Below, in pieces: positions 17,524-25,634 of a DNA stretch of 64,000 nucleotides. The stretch comes from Sphingomonadaceae bacterium PASS1 (GTDB taxonomy: Bacteria > Pseudomonadota > Alphaproteobacteria > Sphingomonadales > Sphingomonadaceae): the NCBI GenBank assembly GCA_002255985.1, contig NKIR01000012.1:16543-80542 (forward strand), read 5' to 3'. The notes under the pieces were generated by a model, which saw only the letters and a program-made list of their open reading frames with translations, did no database searches and had not been told where the DNA came from. The first letter of the stretch is position 1; each line of letters starts with the position of its first letter. A program made the translations under genes and the position numbers.

Positions 17524-18780
17524 ATGGCCCGCATTGTAATGAAATTTGGCGGCACGTCTATGGCCGGAACCGAACGTATCCGCCGTGTCGCGCAACTGGT
17601 GAAGCGTCAAGCCGAACGCGGTGACGAAGTTGCCGTCGTTGTCTCCGCCATGGCGGGTGATACCGACCGGCTCGTCAACTTCTGCCGCGAGGCGAACGCG
17701 CTTTACGATCCCGCCGAATATGACGTGGTGGTCGCGGCTGGCGAACAGATTACCGCCGGTTTGCTCGCGATAACGTTGCAGGCGCTCGGTTGCGAAGCGC
17801 GCAGCTGGTTGGGCTGGCAAATGCCCATCCATACGGATGATGCTCATGCCAAGGCGCGCATTGGTTCGATTGACACCGACGCATTGCTGGCGTCAATGAA
17901 GGCCGGAAACATCGCCGTCATTCCCGGATTCCAGGGCCTGACCGACGACAACCGCATCACCACCTTGGGCCGCGGGGGTTCGGATACCTCTGCTGTTGCC
18001 GTGGCCGCTGCGGTGAAGGCTGATCGCTGCGATATCTACACCGACGTGGATGGCGTCTACACCACTGACCCGCGCATCGTGGCGCGCGCACGCAAGCTGA
18101 AGGCCGTGACCTACGAAGAAATGCTTGAACTGGCATCGGTCGGGTCAAAGGTTTTGCAGACCCGCTCGGTTGGCCTTGCGATGAAGGAAGGCGTGCGCGT
18201 TCAAGTGCTATCTTCGTTCGTTGATGAAAATGCGCCTGACGCCGACAGTATCCCCGGCACGATGATTGTGACCGACGCAGAATTGGAGAAGTATCAAGTG
18301 GAACGCCAACTGATCACCGGAATTGCCGCCGACAAGAATGAGGCGAAAATCACCCTTACGCGCGTGCCCGACCGTCCCGGCGCAGTGGCCAACATCTTTT
18401 CGCCGCTCGCCGATGCAAATATCAACGTCGACATGATCATTCAAAACGTTGGCCGCGACAAAGGCGAAACCGACGTGACCTTTACCTGCCCACAGGCCGA
18501 CCTTGTGCGCTGCACCGACATATTGGAAAACCGCCGCGATGCGATCGGCTACAACCGTCTGATCCCCGATACAAAGGTGACCAAGATTTCCGTCGTCGGC
18601 GTCGGCATGAAAAGCCACGCAGGCGTTGCCTCGACGATGTTCAGCTCCTTGGCCGACCGCAAAATCAACATTCAGGCGATTTCGACCTCCGAAATCAAGG
18701 TTTCGGTTTTGATCGACGAGGACGAGACCGAGCTAGCCGTGCGCGTGCTGCACACCGCTTATGGGTTGGATGCTGAGTAA
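17524..18780 (+). CDS. lysC: Aspartate kinase
   Basis: 418 residues. It phosphorylates aspartate, the entry step to lysine, threonine and methionine. The kinase domain begins with VMKFGGTSMAG and includes the GRGGSDTSAVA nucleotide/aspartate loop (about residue 150). The C-terminal part has two ACT domains (TRVPDRPGAVANIF near 280 and VVGVGMKSHAGVA near 360), which usually confer feedback inhibition. Monofunctional type, normal length. Confidence 0.96.
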   Translation: MARIVMKFGGTSMAGTERIRRVAQLVKRQAERGDEVAVVVSAMAGDTDRLVNFCREANALYDPAEYDVVVAAGEQITAGLLAITLQALGCEARSWLGWQMPIHTDDAHAKARIGSIDTDALLASMKAGNIAVIPGFQGLTDDNRITTLGRGGSDTSAVAVAAAVKADRCDIYTDVDGVYTTDPRIVARARKLKAVTYEEMLELASVGSKVLQTRSVGLAMKEGVRVQVLSSFVDENAPDADSIPGTMIVTDAELEKYQVERQLITGIAADKNEAKITLTRVPDRPGAVANIFSPLADANINVDMIIQNVGRDKGETDVTFTCPQADLVRCTDILENRRDAIGYNRLIPDTKVTKISVVGVGMKSHAGVASTMFSSLADRKINIQAISTSEIKVSVLIDEDETELAVRVLHTAYGLDAE

Positions 18781-18820
18781 ACCGCTTTCATTGCCCACTA
18801 GCGCCCGATAAGAGACCGCT

Positions 18821-19819
18821 ATGACTAAACTCAAACACCTCATGCAACGCGGCACGGAATTCCTTGGCTGCGACGTCGCCATTATGTGCGGAGCGATGTC
18901 CTGGGTTTCGGAACGGAATCTTGTGTCGGCGATCTCCAACGCCGGCGGGTTTGGCGTGATCGCGTGCGGGGCGATGACGCCCGAATTGCTCGATACCGAA
19001 ATTGCCGCGACCAAGGCGCTGACGTCCAAGCCATTCGGTGTGAACCTGATCACCATGCATCCGCAAATCATGGAACTGATTGATGTTTGCGCGAAATATG
19101 ACGTGAGCCACGTCGTACTCGCGGGCGGATTACCGCCCAAGGGCAGCATTGAGGCGATCAAGGCATTTGGCGCAAAGGTTATCTGCTTTGCCCCTGCGCT
19201 GACGCTCGCGAAGAAATTTGCGCGGTCCGGCGTTGATGCTCTGGTTATTGAAGGCAGCGAGGCGGGCGGGCATATCGGCCCAGTGGCGACGAGCGTCTTG
19301 GCGCAGGAAATCCTGCCTGAGCTGGGCGAGCAAATGCCCATTTTCGTCGCTGGCGGCATTGCCCGTGGCGGCGCGATTGCAAGCTATCTCGAAATGGGCG
19401 CGGCGGGTGTGCAATTGGGCACGCGCTTCGTCTGCGCGCATGAAAGCATCGCCCATCCCAATTTCAAGGCTGCGTTCCTGCGCGCCAATGCCCGCGATGC
19501 GGTCGCCAGCGTCCAGATTGACCCGCGTTTGCCGGTCATTCCTGTCCGCGCGTTGAAGAACAAGGGCACTGAGGAATTCACCAAGAAACAGGTCGAAGTT
19601 GCCGCGATGCTCGACCGCGGCGAAATCGACATGGAAACGGCGCAGCTTGAGATCGAGAAATATTGGGCAGGGGCATTGCGCCGCGCCGTGATTGACGGCG
19701 ATGTTGAATATGGCTCGGTCATGGCAGGCCAGTCGGTTGGCATGGTCCATGTCGAGCGGCCCGTGGTCGATATCATTGCCAAGCTGGTCGACGAAGCGAA
19801 CATTGCGCTGGCGCGTTAA
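18821..19819 (+). CDS. NAD(P)H-dependent flavin oxidoreductase (nitronate monooxygenase family)
   Basis: 332 residues forming an FMN-binding TIM barrel. The glycine-rich phosphate-binding region (VAGGIARGGAIASYLEMGAAGVQLGTRFV, about 170-198) and the EGSEAGGHIG segment with the catalytic-type histidine (about residue 150) are typical of 2-nitropropane dioxygenase/nitronate monooxygenase. Members detoxify nitronates or act as enoyl or quinone reductases. Forty bases downstream of lysC on the same strand, possibly read through from it. Confidence 0.88.
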   Translation: MTKLKHLMQRGTEFLGCDVAIMCGAMSWVSERNLVSAISNAGGFGVIACGAMTPELLDTEIAATKALTSKPFGVNLITMHPQIMELIDVCAKYDVSHVVLAGGLPPKGSIEAIKAFGAKVICFAPALTLAKKFARSGVDALVIEGSEAGGHIGPVATSVLAQEILPELGEQMPIFVAGGIARGGAIASYLEMGAAGVQLGTRFVCAHESIAHPNFKAAFLRANARDAVASVQIDPRLPVIPVRALKNKGTEEFTKKQVEVAAMLDRGEIDMETAQLEIEKYWAGALRRAVIDGDVEYGSVMAGQSVGMVHVERPVVDIIAKLVDEANIALAR

Positions 19820-19894
19820 GCCTATCACACTCTCCATATAGCGAATATCGTTAACCGTCTTGCCAACGCAACACAGCGTGCGCATATCGGTGCG

Positions 19895-20368
19895 ATGACT
19901 GAAAATATCGCGACGGAACTCACCCCGCTCGACCCCGCTTTCGTGACCACAACACGCATTGCGACAGCGATTGGATTGCTGCCCTTTGTCATCGGTGCCG
20001 GCGTGCTTGAGGTTGCACACGTCGCCCCTCCGGGCAGCTTCATCGTGCCGATGCTGCTTTTCTATGCCTTTGTCGCGTTCACCGTCCCGGCGCGCAAATA
20101 TCGGCATTGGGGCTATGACATGGGCACCGACCGGCTGCGCATTGTGCGCGGTTACATGTTTTACCGTGACACGATCGTCCCGTTCGGGCGCATCCAGCAT
20201 ATCGATGTCGACCAAGGGCCAATTGACCGGCGCTACGGCCTCGCCACGCTGACGGTGCACACGGCGGGCAACCACAACAGCAAAGTGGCGTTGCCCGGTC
20301 TGGCCAATGCCGACGCGCTGGCGATGCGAGAGGCCATTCGCGCCGCGATCCGGCAGGACAGCTTGTGA
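19895..20368 (+). CDS. Bacterial PH-domain membrane protein (YdbS-like)
   Basis: 157 residues: two hydrophobic helices (about 25-65), then a bacterial PH (bPH2) domain with the typical DRLRIVRGYMFYRDTIVPFGRIQHIDVDQGPIDRRYGLATLTV order. These small proteins occur as pairs with a larger multi-PH-domain partner, as here. Their function is not established; a role in envelope stress or membrane organisation is presumed. The stop overlaps the GTG start of the next gene (GTGA). Confidence 0.84.
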   Translation: MTENIATELTPLDPAFVTTTRIATAIGLLPFVIGAGVLEVAHVAPPGSFIVPMLLFYAFVAFTVPARKYRHWGYDMGTDRLRIVRGYMFYRDTIVPFGRIQHIDVDQGPIDRRYGLATLTVHTAGNHNSKVALPGLANADALAMREAIRAAIRQDSL

Positions 20369-21906
20369 ACGAAACTGAGGATGCGGTGGACGGGCTGACG
20401 CCCGAAATCGATGGCGAACGGTTGCATGTCAGCGGCTTGCTGGTGGGCTTCGTCTCCGGCCTTCCGCAGTTGGTGCTTCCAATGGTCGCCGCGATCTTCG
20501 GCGTTCGCAAAGCCGACAATCCGGTTCTCATCCCCATCGTCATCGCGGCTGTTCTTTTATTCAGTCTGTTCTTTCGCTGGTTGGCATGGTTACGGTTTCA
20601 ATATTTCGTCGGCGAACATGATATCCGGGTCGAGAAAGGGATTTTGAACCGGACGGCGCGCTCCATCCCCTATGAGCGTATTCAGGATGTTAGCATCGAA
20701 CAAAAGCCGCTCGCCCGCATGATGGGGCTGGGTGAGGTCAAGTTTGAAACTGGCGGCGGCGATGGCGACGACGCGAAACTGAGTTTCGTTACATTGGAGG
20801 AAGCAAACCGCCTGCGCGCTTCAATCCGGTCGCGTAAGGCTGGGGTTGCGGTTGCTGCTCCGGCAGACGCGCCAGAGCATGTCGAAGAAGACACGCACCC
20901 GATATTTGCGATGGATGGCAAGCGGGTATTCGTGTTCGGCCTCTATTCCTTTTCGCTCGTGATTTTCGCGGTGCTCGGGGGTCTTGCGCAGCAATTTGAT
21001 TTCTTGCTGCCGTTTGATTTTTGGGACGTCAAACATTGGATCGGGCTTGCCGAAGAGCGCGGTGTGAGCGTTAACCAGATCAACGGCGTTGGTTTATTCG
21101 CGCAGCTGATCTTTGCCTTCGGAGCCATTACCAGCCTGATTGCCATTGGCTTTGCGACGGGCGTGGTGCGCACGATTTTACGCGAGCATGGTTTCCGGCT
21201 CGACCAGACCGCAAAGGGATTCCGCCGTCGGCGCGGGCTGTTCACGCTCACGGACGTTATCATGCCCACGCACCGCGTGCAGGCGGCACTTGTGCAAACC
21301 GGGCCATTCCGGAAACGCCGTGGCTGGCATAGCCTGAAATTTGTCAGTCTCGCGCAGGATAGCAAGCAAGAGGCCAACTATGTCGCCGCACCCTTTGCGA
21401 CACTGGACGAAGTGTGGCGCATCGCAATAGCCGCCGCAATCGCTGCGCCCGATGGTGACGAACGGTTGCAACGCGGGGCCGCAAAACATTGGCTGACACA
21501 GCTTTTGTTCATCGTGCCCGTGCTGTTGACCGCCATGGCTGCGCTGGTGATTTTCGCGGATGCCCCCATTGGCCGCACGACATTGTTGCTGTTGTTATTG
21601 GTTCTTCCCGGCGCGCTTTTCTGGCTGGACTGGCGGCAATATCGTTTCGGGCTGGATGACTATCAGTTGTATCTCAAGCGCGGCTGGTGGCGGCAACAAA
21701 TGACGATTGCACCTCAGGTGAAGGTGCAAAGCGTTGAAATTGCACAAGGCCCGTTGTCGCGGCGGCAGGGCCTCGCGTCGCTTCGGTTCGGCATTGCTGG
21801 CGGGACGATGGAGATGATCGCCCTGCCGCTCGCTACTGCTGTCGCTATCCGCGATGCCGTGATGGAAAAGGTTGCTGCTGTCGATTATTCAGCGATCAGG
21901 TCCTGA
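20365..21906 (+). CDS. Multi-PH-domain membrane protein (YdbT-like)
   Basis: 513 residues with a GTG start overlapping the preceding stop, so the pair is translationally coupled. Three bPH2-type repeats alternate with pairs of membrane helices. Each has the repeated pattern ...RTARSIPYERIQDVSIEQKPLARMMGLGEVKFETG, TLTDVIMPTHRVQAALVQ and APQVKVQSVEIAQGPLSRRQGLASLRF. This is the standard large partner of YdbS-type proteins. The gene ends two bases before the convergent phoD-like gene. Confidence 0.84.
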   Translation: MNETEDAVDGLTPEIDGERLHVSGLLVGFVSGLPQLVLPMVAAIFGVRKADNPVLIPIVIAAVLLFSLFFRWLAWLRFQYFVGEHDIRVEKGILNRTARSIPYERIQDVSIEQKPLARMMGLGEVKFETGGGDGDDAKLSFVTLEEANRLRASIRSRKAGVAVAAPADAPEHVEEDTHPIFAMDGKRVFVFGLYSFSLVIFAVLGGLAQQFDFLLPFDFWDVKHWIGLAEERGVSVNQINGVGLFAQLIFAFGAITSLIAIGFATGVVRTILREHGFRLDQTAKGFRRRRGLFTLTDVIMPTHRVQAALVQTGPFRKRRGWHSLKFVSLAQDSKQEANYVAAPFATLDEVWRIAIAAAIAAPDGDERLQRGAAKHWLTQLLFIVPVLLTAMAALVIFADAPIGRTTLLLLLLVLPGALFWLDWRQYRFGLDDYQLYLKRGWWRQQMTIAPQVKVQSVEIAQGPLSRRQGLASLRFGIAGGTMEMIALPLATAVAIRDAVMEKVAAVDYSAIRS

Positions 21907-21908
21907 CC

Positions 21909-23054
21909 CTAATCAATCGCATTAGCAACCTGGGTTTCGATCACGCTGCCATCATCCTTGCGCAAAGTCATGACCACCTTTTTTGCGGCCCAATCAATGT
22001 CGATTTGACCAAAGTTGGCAATGCCCCAAAAACCACCTGTCCGGCTTGGATCAGGTTCGCGGTCACCGCCGTCGCCTTTGCCAAAGGCAAGGTTAAGCGA
22101 GCTGGATGTGAAGTCCCACAGCGGTTTGGAAAGGCCCGGTGCATTGGTCTTGTAAAAGCCACCGGAATGCCGGTCGCCGGTCAGGAATATCGCATTATTG
22201 ACGCGCTTTTGACCCAATAATGCATAAAGGCGGTCGCGCTCTTTAGGGAAATTGGACCAGCTTTCGAAATTATGCGCGTCGGTTATCACCTGCGTCGATG
22301 AAATGATGAAGCGCACCTCTGCGGGCTTATCCAGTTCCTGTGCCAACCATTCCCATTGCGCACTGCCCAGCACTGTCGCTTTGGGATCCATGTTCGGGAT
22401 GTACCAGCCAAGGGCCGGTGCTGGATCGCGATAGGTCATGGAGGCGAGGTCGGAACGGAAAAAGCGCGCATCGAGGATGATGAACTGAACCCGTTTGCCC
22501 TGCGGACCGACAATCCGGCTTTCATACACACCGGGGCGGGCGCGCACTTCGTCGGATGCACCCCAAAAGGTTTCATAGGCTTTTTCGGCCCATTCCTTGA
22601 ACGCGAACGATCCGCCGGCGTCATTGGCGCCATAATCATGGTCATCCCATGTGGTCATCATGGGGACGCTGCGCCGGAAACGGTCAAATTCGACGCGGCT
22701 GTTTAGTTTCTTATAGCTTGCGGCCAGCGTCGGGATGTCGGCTCCATTTGTTGGCCGTGTATCGCCATAGACGTTGTCACCGATCAAAAGAAACGCCTGC
22801 GGATTTTGCGCGGCAATCACGTCCCAGAATTTCATGTCGCGGTTTTCGTTGACGCAACTGCCGAATGCAAAACGTTTAATCACCGTATCCGCAGATAGTG
22901 CTGGATTTGCCGGTGCCTTGGGCAGTTTGACGTCCAGCGCGGCATAATATGGTCGCAGCGCGTCTTGCGCGCTTTTGGGTGCGGCTTGCGGCGGTGTGAC
23001 CGTGCTCGCGCATCCCGAAAGAAGCAGGGCGAATATGGGGAGGGCATATTTCAT
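21909..23054 (-). CDS. PhoD-family metallophosphoesterase lipoprotein, last gene of the cobalamin operon
   Basis: 381 residues with a lipobox (FALLLSGCAS, Cys about residue 15), so probably outer-membrane anchored. PhoD-type metal motifs are present: FGSCVNENRD, LLIGDNVYGD, TWDDHDYGANDAGG and LTGDRHSGGF. PhoD enzymes are Ca/Fe-dependent phosphodiesterases/phosphatases. Its ATG overlaps the TGA of the preceding btuD (ATGA), placing it in the riboswitch-controlled operon. Why a phosphoesterase is linked to B12 uptake is not evident; a surface step that processes a corrinoid or nucleotide is an inference only. Confidence 0.85.
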   Translation of the reverse strand: MKYALPIFALLLSGCASTVTPPQAAPKSAQDALRPYYAALDVKLPKAPANPALSADTVIKRFAFGSCVNENRDMKFWDVIAAQNPQAFLLIGDNVYGDTRPTNGADIPTLAASYKKLNSRVEFDRFRRSVPMMTTWDDHDYGANDAGGSFAFKEWAEKAYETFWGASDEVRARPGVYESRIVGPQGKRVQFIILDARFFRSDLASMTYRDPAPALGWYIPNMDPKATVLGSAQWEWLAQELDKPAEVRFIISSTQVITDAHNFESWSNFPKERDRLYALLGQKRVNNAIFLTGDRHSGGFYKTNAPGLSKPLWDFTSSSLNLAFGKGDGGDREPDPSRTGGFWGIANFGQIDIDWAAKKVVMTLRKDDGSVIETQVANAID

Positions 23055-23827
23055 GAGCGCAACTTGCCTTTGATCAACAATTGGGTTGCCCCTTCCTCGT
23101 CTTTGGAAAGCAGCGCGTCAATCCCGTATACATTGGCGAGGTTTTGCGCGGTGATAACATGATCAACCGCGCCTTGCGCAAAAACGGAACCTTGATGCAG
23201 AAGCACGACATGGTCCGCAAAGCGCACTGCGTGGTGCAAATCATGCAGGACCGCGATGACACCTTTGCCGCCGCGCGCCTGCTGCCGCAACAGATCAAGA
23301 ATGTCGAGTTGATAGCCGGGGTCGAGGTTGGCCAAGGGTTCGTCGGCCAATATCCATTCCGGTTCACCCGCAAGCACGCGCGCCAGCAGAACGCGCGCAC
23401 GCTCGCCGCCCGACAACTGGGTAATCGGGCGGTGCGCAAAGCCATCGGTTGCGGTTGCGTGCATCGCTGCGGCAACGGCCCTGCGGTCATCGGCCGACGC
23501 CCCTGCGCCGCGCGAGTGCGGTATGCGGCCAAGCGCAACCAACGCCTCGGACGTGATCGCCCAATGCGTTTCTGCGCCTTGCGGCAGCAGTCCCATGCGC
23601 TTAGCACGCGTCGGTGCGGGCATTGCCGTAATATCTTCGTCGCCAAGCTTTGCTGCGCCGCTGTTTGGCTTTTGCAGACCCGCAAGGCAGGCCAGCAATG
23701 TCGATTTGCCTGCGCCATTGGGGCCGAGGATGACGCTCAGCCTGCCCGCTTCAAACGTGGCATTGATCCCCTCAAGCGTCGCGGTGCTGCCATGGGCGAA
23801 GCCAAGATTTTGGACATTCAGGTTCAT
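23051..23827 (-). CDS. btuD: Cobalamin ABC transporter ATP-binding protein
   Basis: 258 residues. ATPase of the FecE/BtuD class: Walker A GPNGAGKSTLL (about 33-43), signature LSGGERARVLLARVL, Walker B EWILADEPLANLD and the switch histidine in VIAVLHDLHH. It energises import of vitamin B12 through BtuC. The start at 23827 was selected because the strand before it (to 24118) belongs to the overlapping btuC gene. ATG overlaps the btuC stop by four bases. Iron-siderophore systems share this architecture; the riboswitch upstream argues for cobalamin. Confidence 0.9.
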   Translation of the reverse strand: MNLNVQNLGFAHGSTATLEGINATFEAGRLSVILGPNGAGKSTLLACLAGLQKPNSGAAKLGDEDITAMPAPTRAKRMGLLPQGAETHWAITSEALVALGRIPHSRGAGASADDRRAVAAAMHATATDGFAHRPITQLSGGERARVLLARVLAGEPEWILADEPLANLDPGYQLDILDLLRQQARGGKGVIAVLHDLHHAVRFADHVVLLHQGSVFAQGAVDHVITAQNLANVYGIDALLSKDEEGATQLLIKGKLRS

Positions 23828-24789
23828 GCTTGACCCTTGCGATAGCGTAAGAGCAGCAGCAGGAAGAACGGCGCGCCAAGGACTGCCATGGCAATGCCAA
23901 GCCGCATTTCTCCGGGGCCGGGGATGAGGCGCACAAGGCTGTCTGCCGTGAGCGTTAAAATCGCGCCACCCAAGGCAGAAGGCATCAAAATGCGCGATGG
24001 CTGTTCGCCATAAAAGCTGCGTATGAGGTGCGGCACGATTAGCCCGACAAAGCCGACCACGCCCGACACGGCGACCGACGCGCCAACCGAAAGGCCAACG
24101 CCAAGGACGATCAGCCACTGCAACCGAAACAGGTCGACACCAAGGCTTTTGGCGCCATTCTCGCCCAATGTCAGTGCATCCAGCGCGCGGCCTGTGGTCA
24201 GCAACAACAAAACGCCAATCGCCATGAACGGCAGCGCGGTCAACACATCCTCCATCAGGCGGTCGGTCAGCGCGCCCATCAGCCAGTTGATGATTTCACT
24301 GGCGGCAAATGGGTTCGGCGCGATGCTGATGACAAAGGCGGTTAATGCACCCGCCAGCGTGGACAACACCATGCCGCCCAATATGAACCCGATTGGCCCG
24401 CCACCGCGGCCGATTGCCAGCAGCAAAAGGATGCTGGCGCCCGCACCAATCATGGCGCAGCCGAATAGGCCAAAAGGCACAAGGTTGATGCCCAAGAAGA
24501 TCGCCAGAACGCCGCCCAGAGCTGCGCTGGCTGAAACCCCCAGCACGGTCGGGTCGGCAAGTGGATTGCGCAAATAACCCTGCATCACTGCGCCCGACAG
24601 CCCAAGGACTGCCCCAACGCAGAGCCCGAGAAGCGCGCGGGGCAGGCGAAGTTCAAGGAAAATCCAGCCGTCGGCATTATCCGCTGCCCACGACATCGGC
24701 CAAATCCAGACCTTGCCCGCCATCAGTGAGAGCAGGAACGCCGCCAGCGTGAGCGACAGCAAAAGGCCAGTCATGAAACGCGGTGTCAT
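23824..24789 (-). CDS. btuC: Cobalamin ABC transporter permease
   Basis: 321 residues of the FecCD/BtuC family with about ten hydrophobic helices. The family landmark LRLPRALLGLCVGAVLGLSGAVMQG (about 46-70) and the coupling-region VGFVGLIVPHLIR (about 230-243) are present. It forms the inner-membrane channel for B12. The start at 24789 (MTPRFM) overlaps the btuF stop; the long upstream extension in the same frame lies inside btuF and is not expected to be translated. Confidence 0.9.
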   Translation of the reverse strand: MTPRFMTGLLLSLTLAAFLLSLMAGKVWIWPMSWAADNADGWIFLELRLPRALLGLCVGAVLGLSGAVMQGYLRNPLADPTVLGVSASAALGGVLAIFLGINLVPFGLFGCAMIGAGASILLLLAIGRGGGPIGFILGGMVLSTLAGALTAFVISIAPNPFAASEIINWLMGALTDRLMEDVLTALPFMAIGVLLLLTTGRALDALTLGENGAKSLGVDLFRLQWLIVLGVGLSVGASVAVSGVVGFVGLIVPHLIRSFYGEQPSRILMPSALGGAILTLTADSLVRLIPGPGEMRLGIAMAVLGAPFFLLLLLRYRKGQA

Positions 24790-25634
24790 CGGCCACCTCC
24801 GCTTGCGCGCGCAGCCAAAGATGCCCGTGTCTTGGACAAGATCGCGGATATTTTGACGATAGTCGGACCGCCGCAAAATAACAGCTTGTCGGGAAAATCG
24901 ACGATGCGCGTTTTGTCGCCCAAATGCCGCAATAGCCTTTGCCGCGCGGTAAGCGCTCGGGCATCTTCGCCCTCCGCATTGGTGGGCATGAAGATAACCG
25001 TCGGCGGATTACGCATGAGGGTTTCGAGCGGCAATATGCCCCATGAGGCCAGCCCATAGTCGGCGCTGGCATTGCGAAATCCGTGACGTTGCAACAGTTC
25101 GCCTTGCAACGTGCCTTCACCCGCAACGAACCCGCCATTTTGCCAGATCACTGCTGAAACCGGTGGCTGGGCGTTGGCGGGTTTTGGCAACGCATTCTCT
25201 ATACGCGTAACCAGTTTTTCACCCGCCTCCACCCTGCCGATGGCTTTCGCCAGCGTGCGGACTTGCGTGATGTCTTCTGCAATTGTCGGCGCTACACCGA
25301 CCGCCACTGTTTTAATCCCGGCGCGCGCCAGCACGGCATTTGCACCCGAAGATGCAAGGTTGCCCGTCAGCACCAATTTCGGGCGCGCCAAGAGCAATTC
25401 TTCTGCGCTTGCACCAATGGCGGGATACTGCATGGACCATGACAAAGGCGCCGACACGCTTTCGGGATCGTGCGAATATTCGCTGACCGCAGTCACTTGG
25501 CCGGGCAACGCGATTTCGGCCAGCACTGCGTCAATGCAGGGATTATTCGAGACGATACCGCCGGGCACAATTGCAGCGTTGTTGGCACATCCGGCCAGTG
25601 CCAATGCGGGCAAAATGCACCAACCGCGACGCAT
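24786..25634 (-). CDS. btuF: Cobalamin-binding protein BtuF-like lipoprotein
   Basis: 282 residues, class III solute-binding protein of the TroA/BtuF fold. It has a lipobox (LPALALAGCANN, Cys at 16), so it is lipid-anchored rather than free. Conserved strands (TAVSEYSHDPESV near 55, LVLTGNLAS near 90, ILPLETLMRNPPTVIF near 205) fit the family. It delivers B12 to BtuCD in the periplasm. The start shares one base with the btuB stop (TGATG). Confidence 0.85.
   Translation of the reverse strand: MRRGWCILPALALAGCANNAAIVPGGIVSNNPCIDAVLAEIALPGQVTAVSEYSHDPESVSAPLSWSMQYPAIGASAEELLLARPKLVLTGNLASSGANAVLARAGIKTVAVGVAPTIAEDITQVRTLAKAIGRVEAGEKLVTRIENALPKPANAQPPVSAVIWQNGGFVAGEGTLQGELLQRHGFRNASADYGLASWGILPLETLMRNPPTVIFMPTNAEGEDARALTARQRLLRHLGDKTRIVDFPDKLLFCGGPTIVKISAILSKTRASLAARASGGGR

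Noticed and set aside
19130..20275. 381-residue minus-strand open frame opposite the flavin oxidoreductase and first PH gene
   Set aside because: Antisense to two well-supported genes, Arg/His/Asp-rich with no motif.
23828..24118. N-terminal extension of btuD into the btuC gene
   Set aside because: The extension overlaps btuC in another frame and is Arg/Trp-rich; the internal ATG at 23827 gives a normal ABC ATPase and an ATGA overlap.
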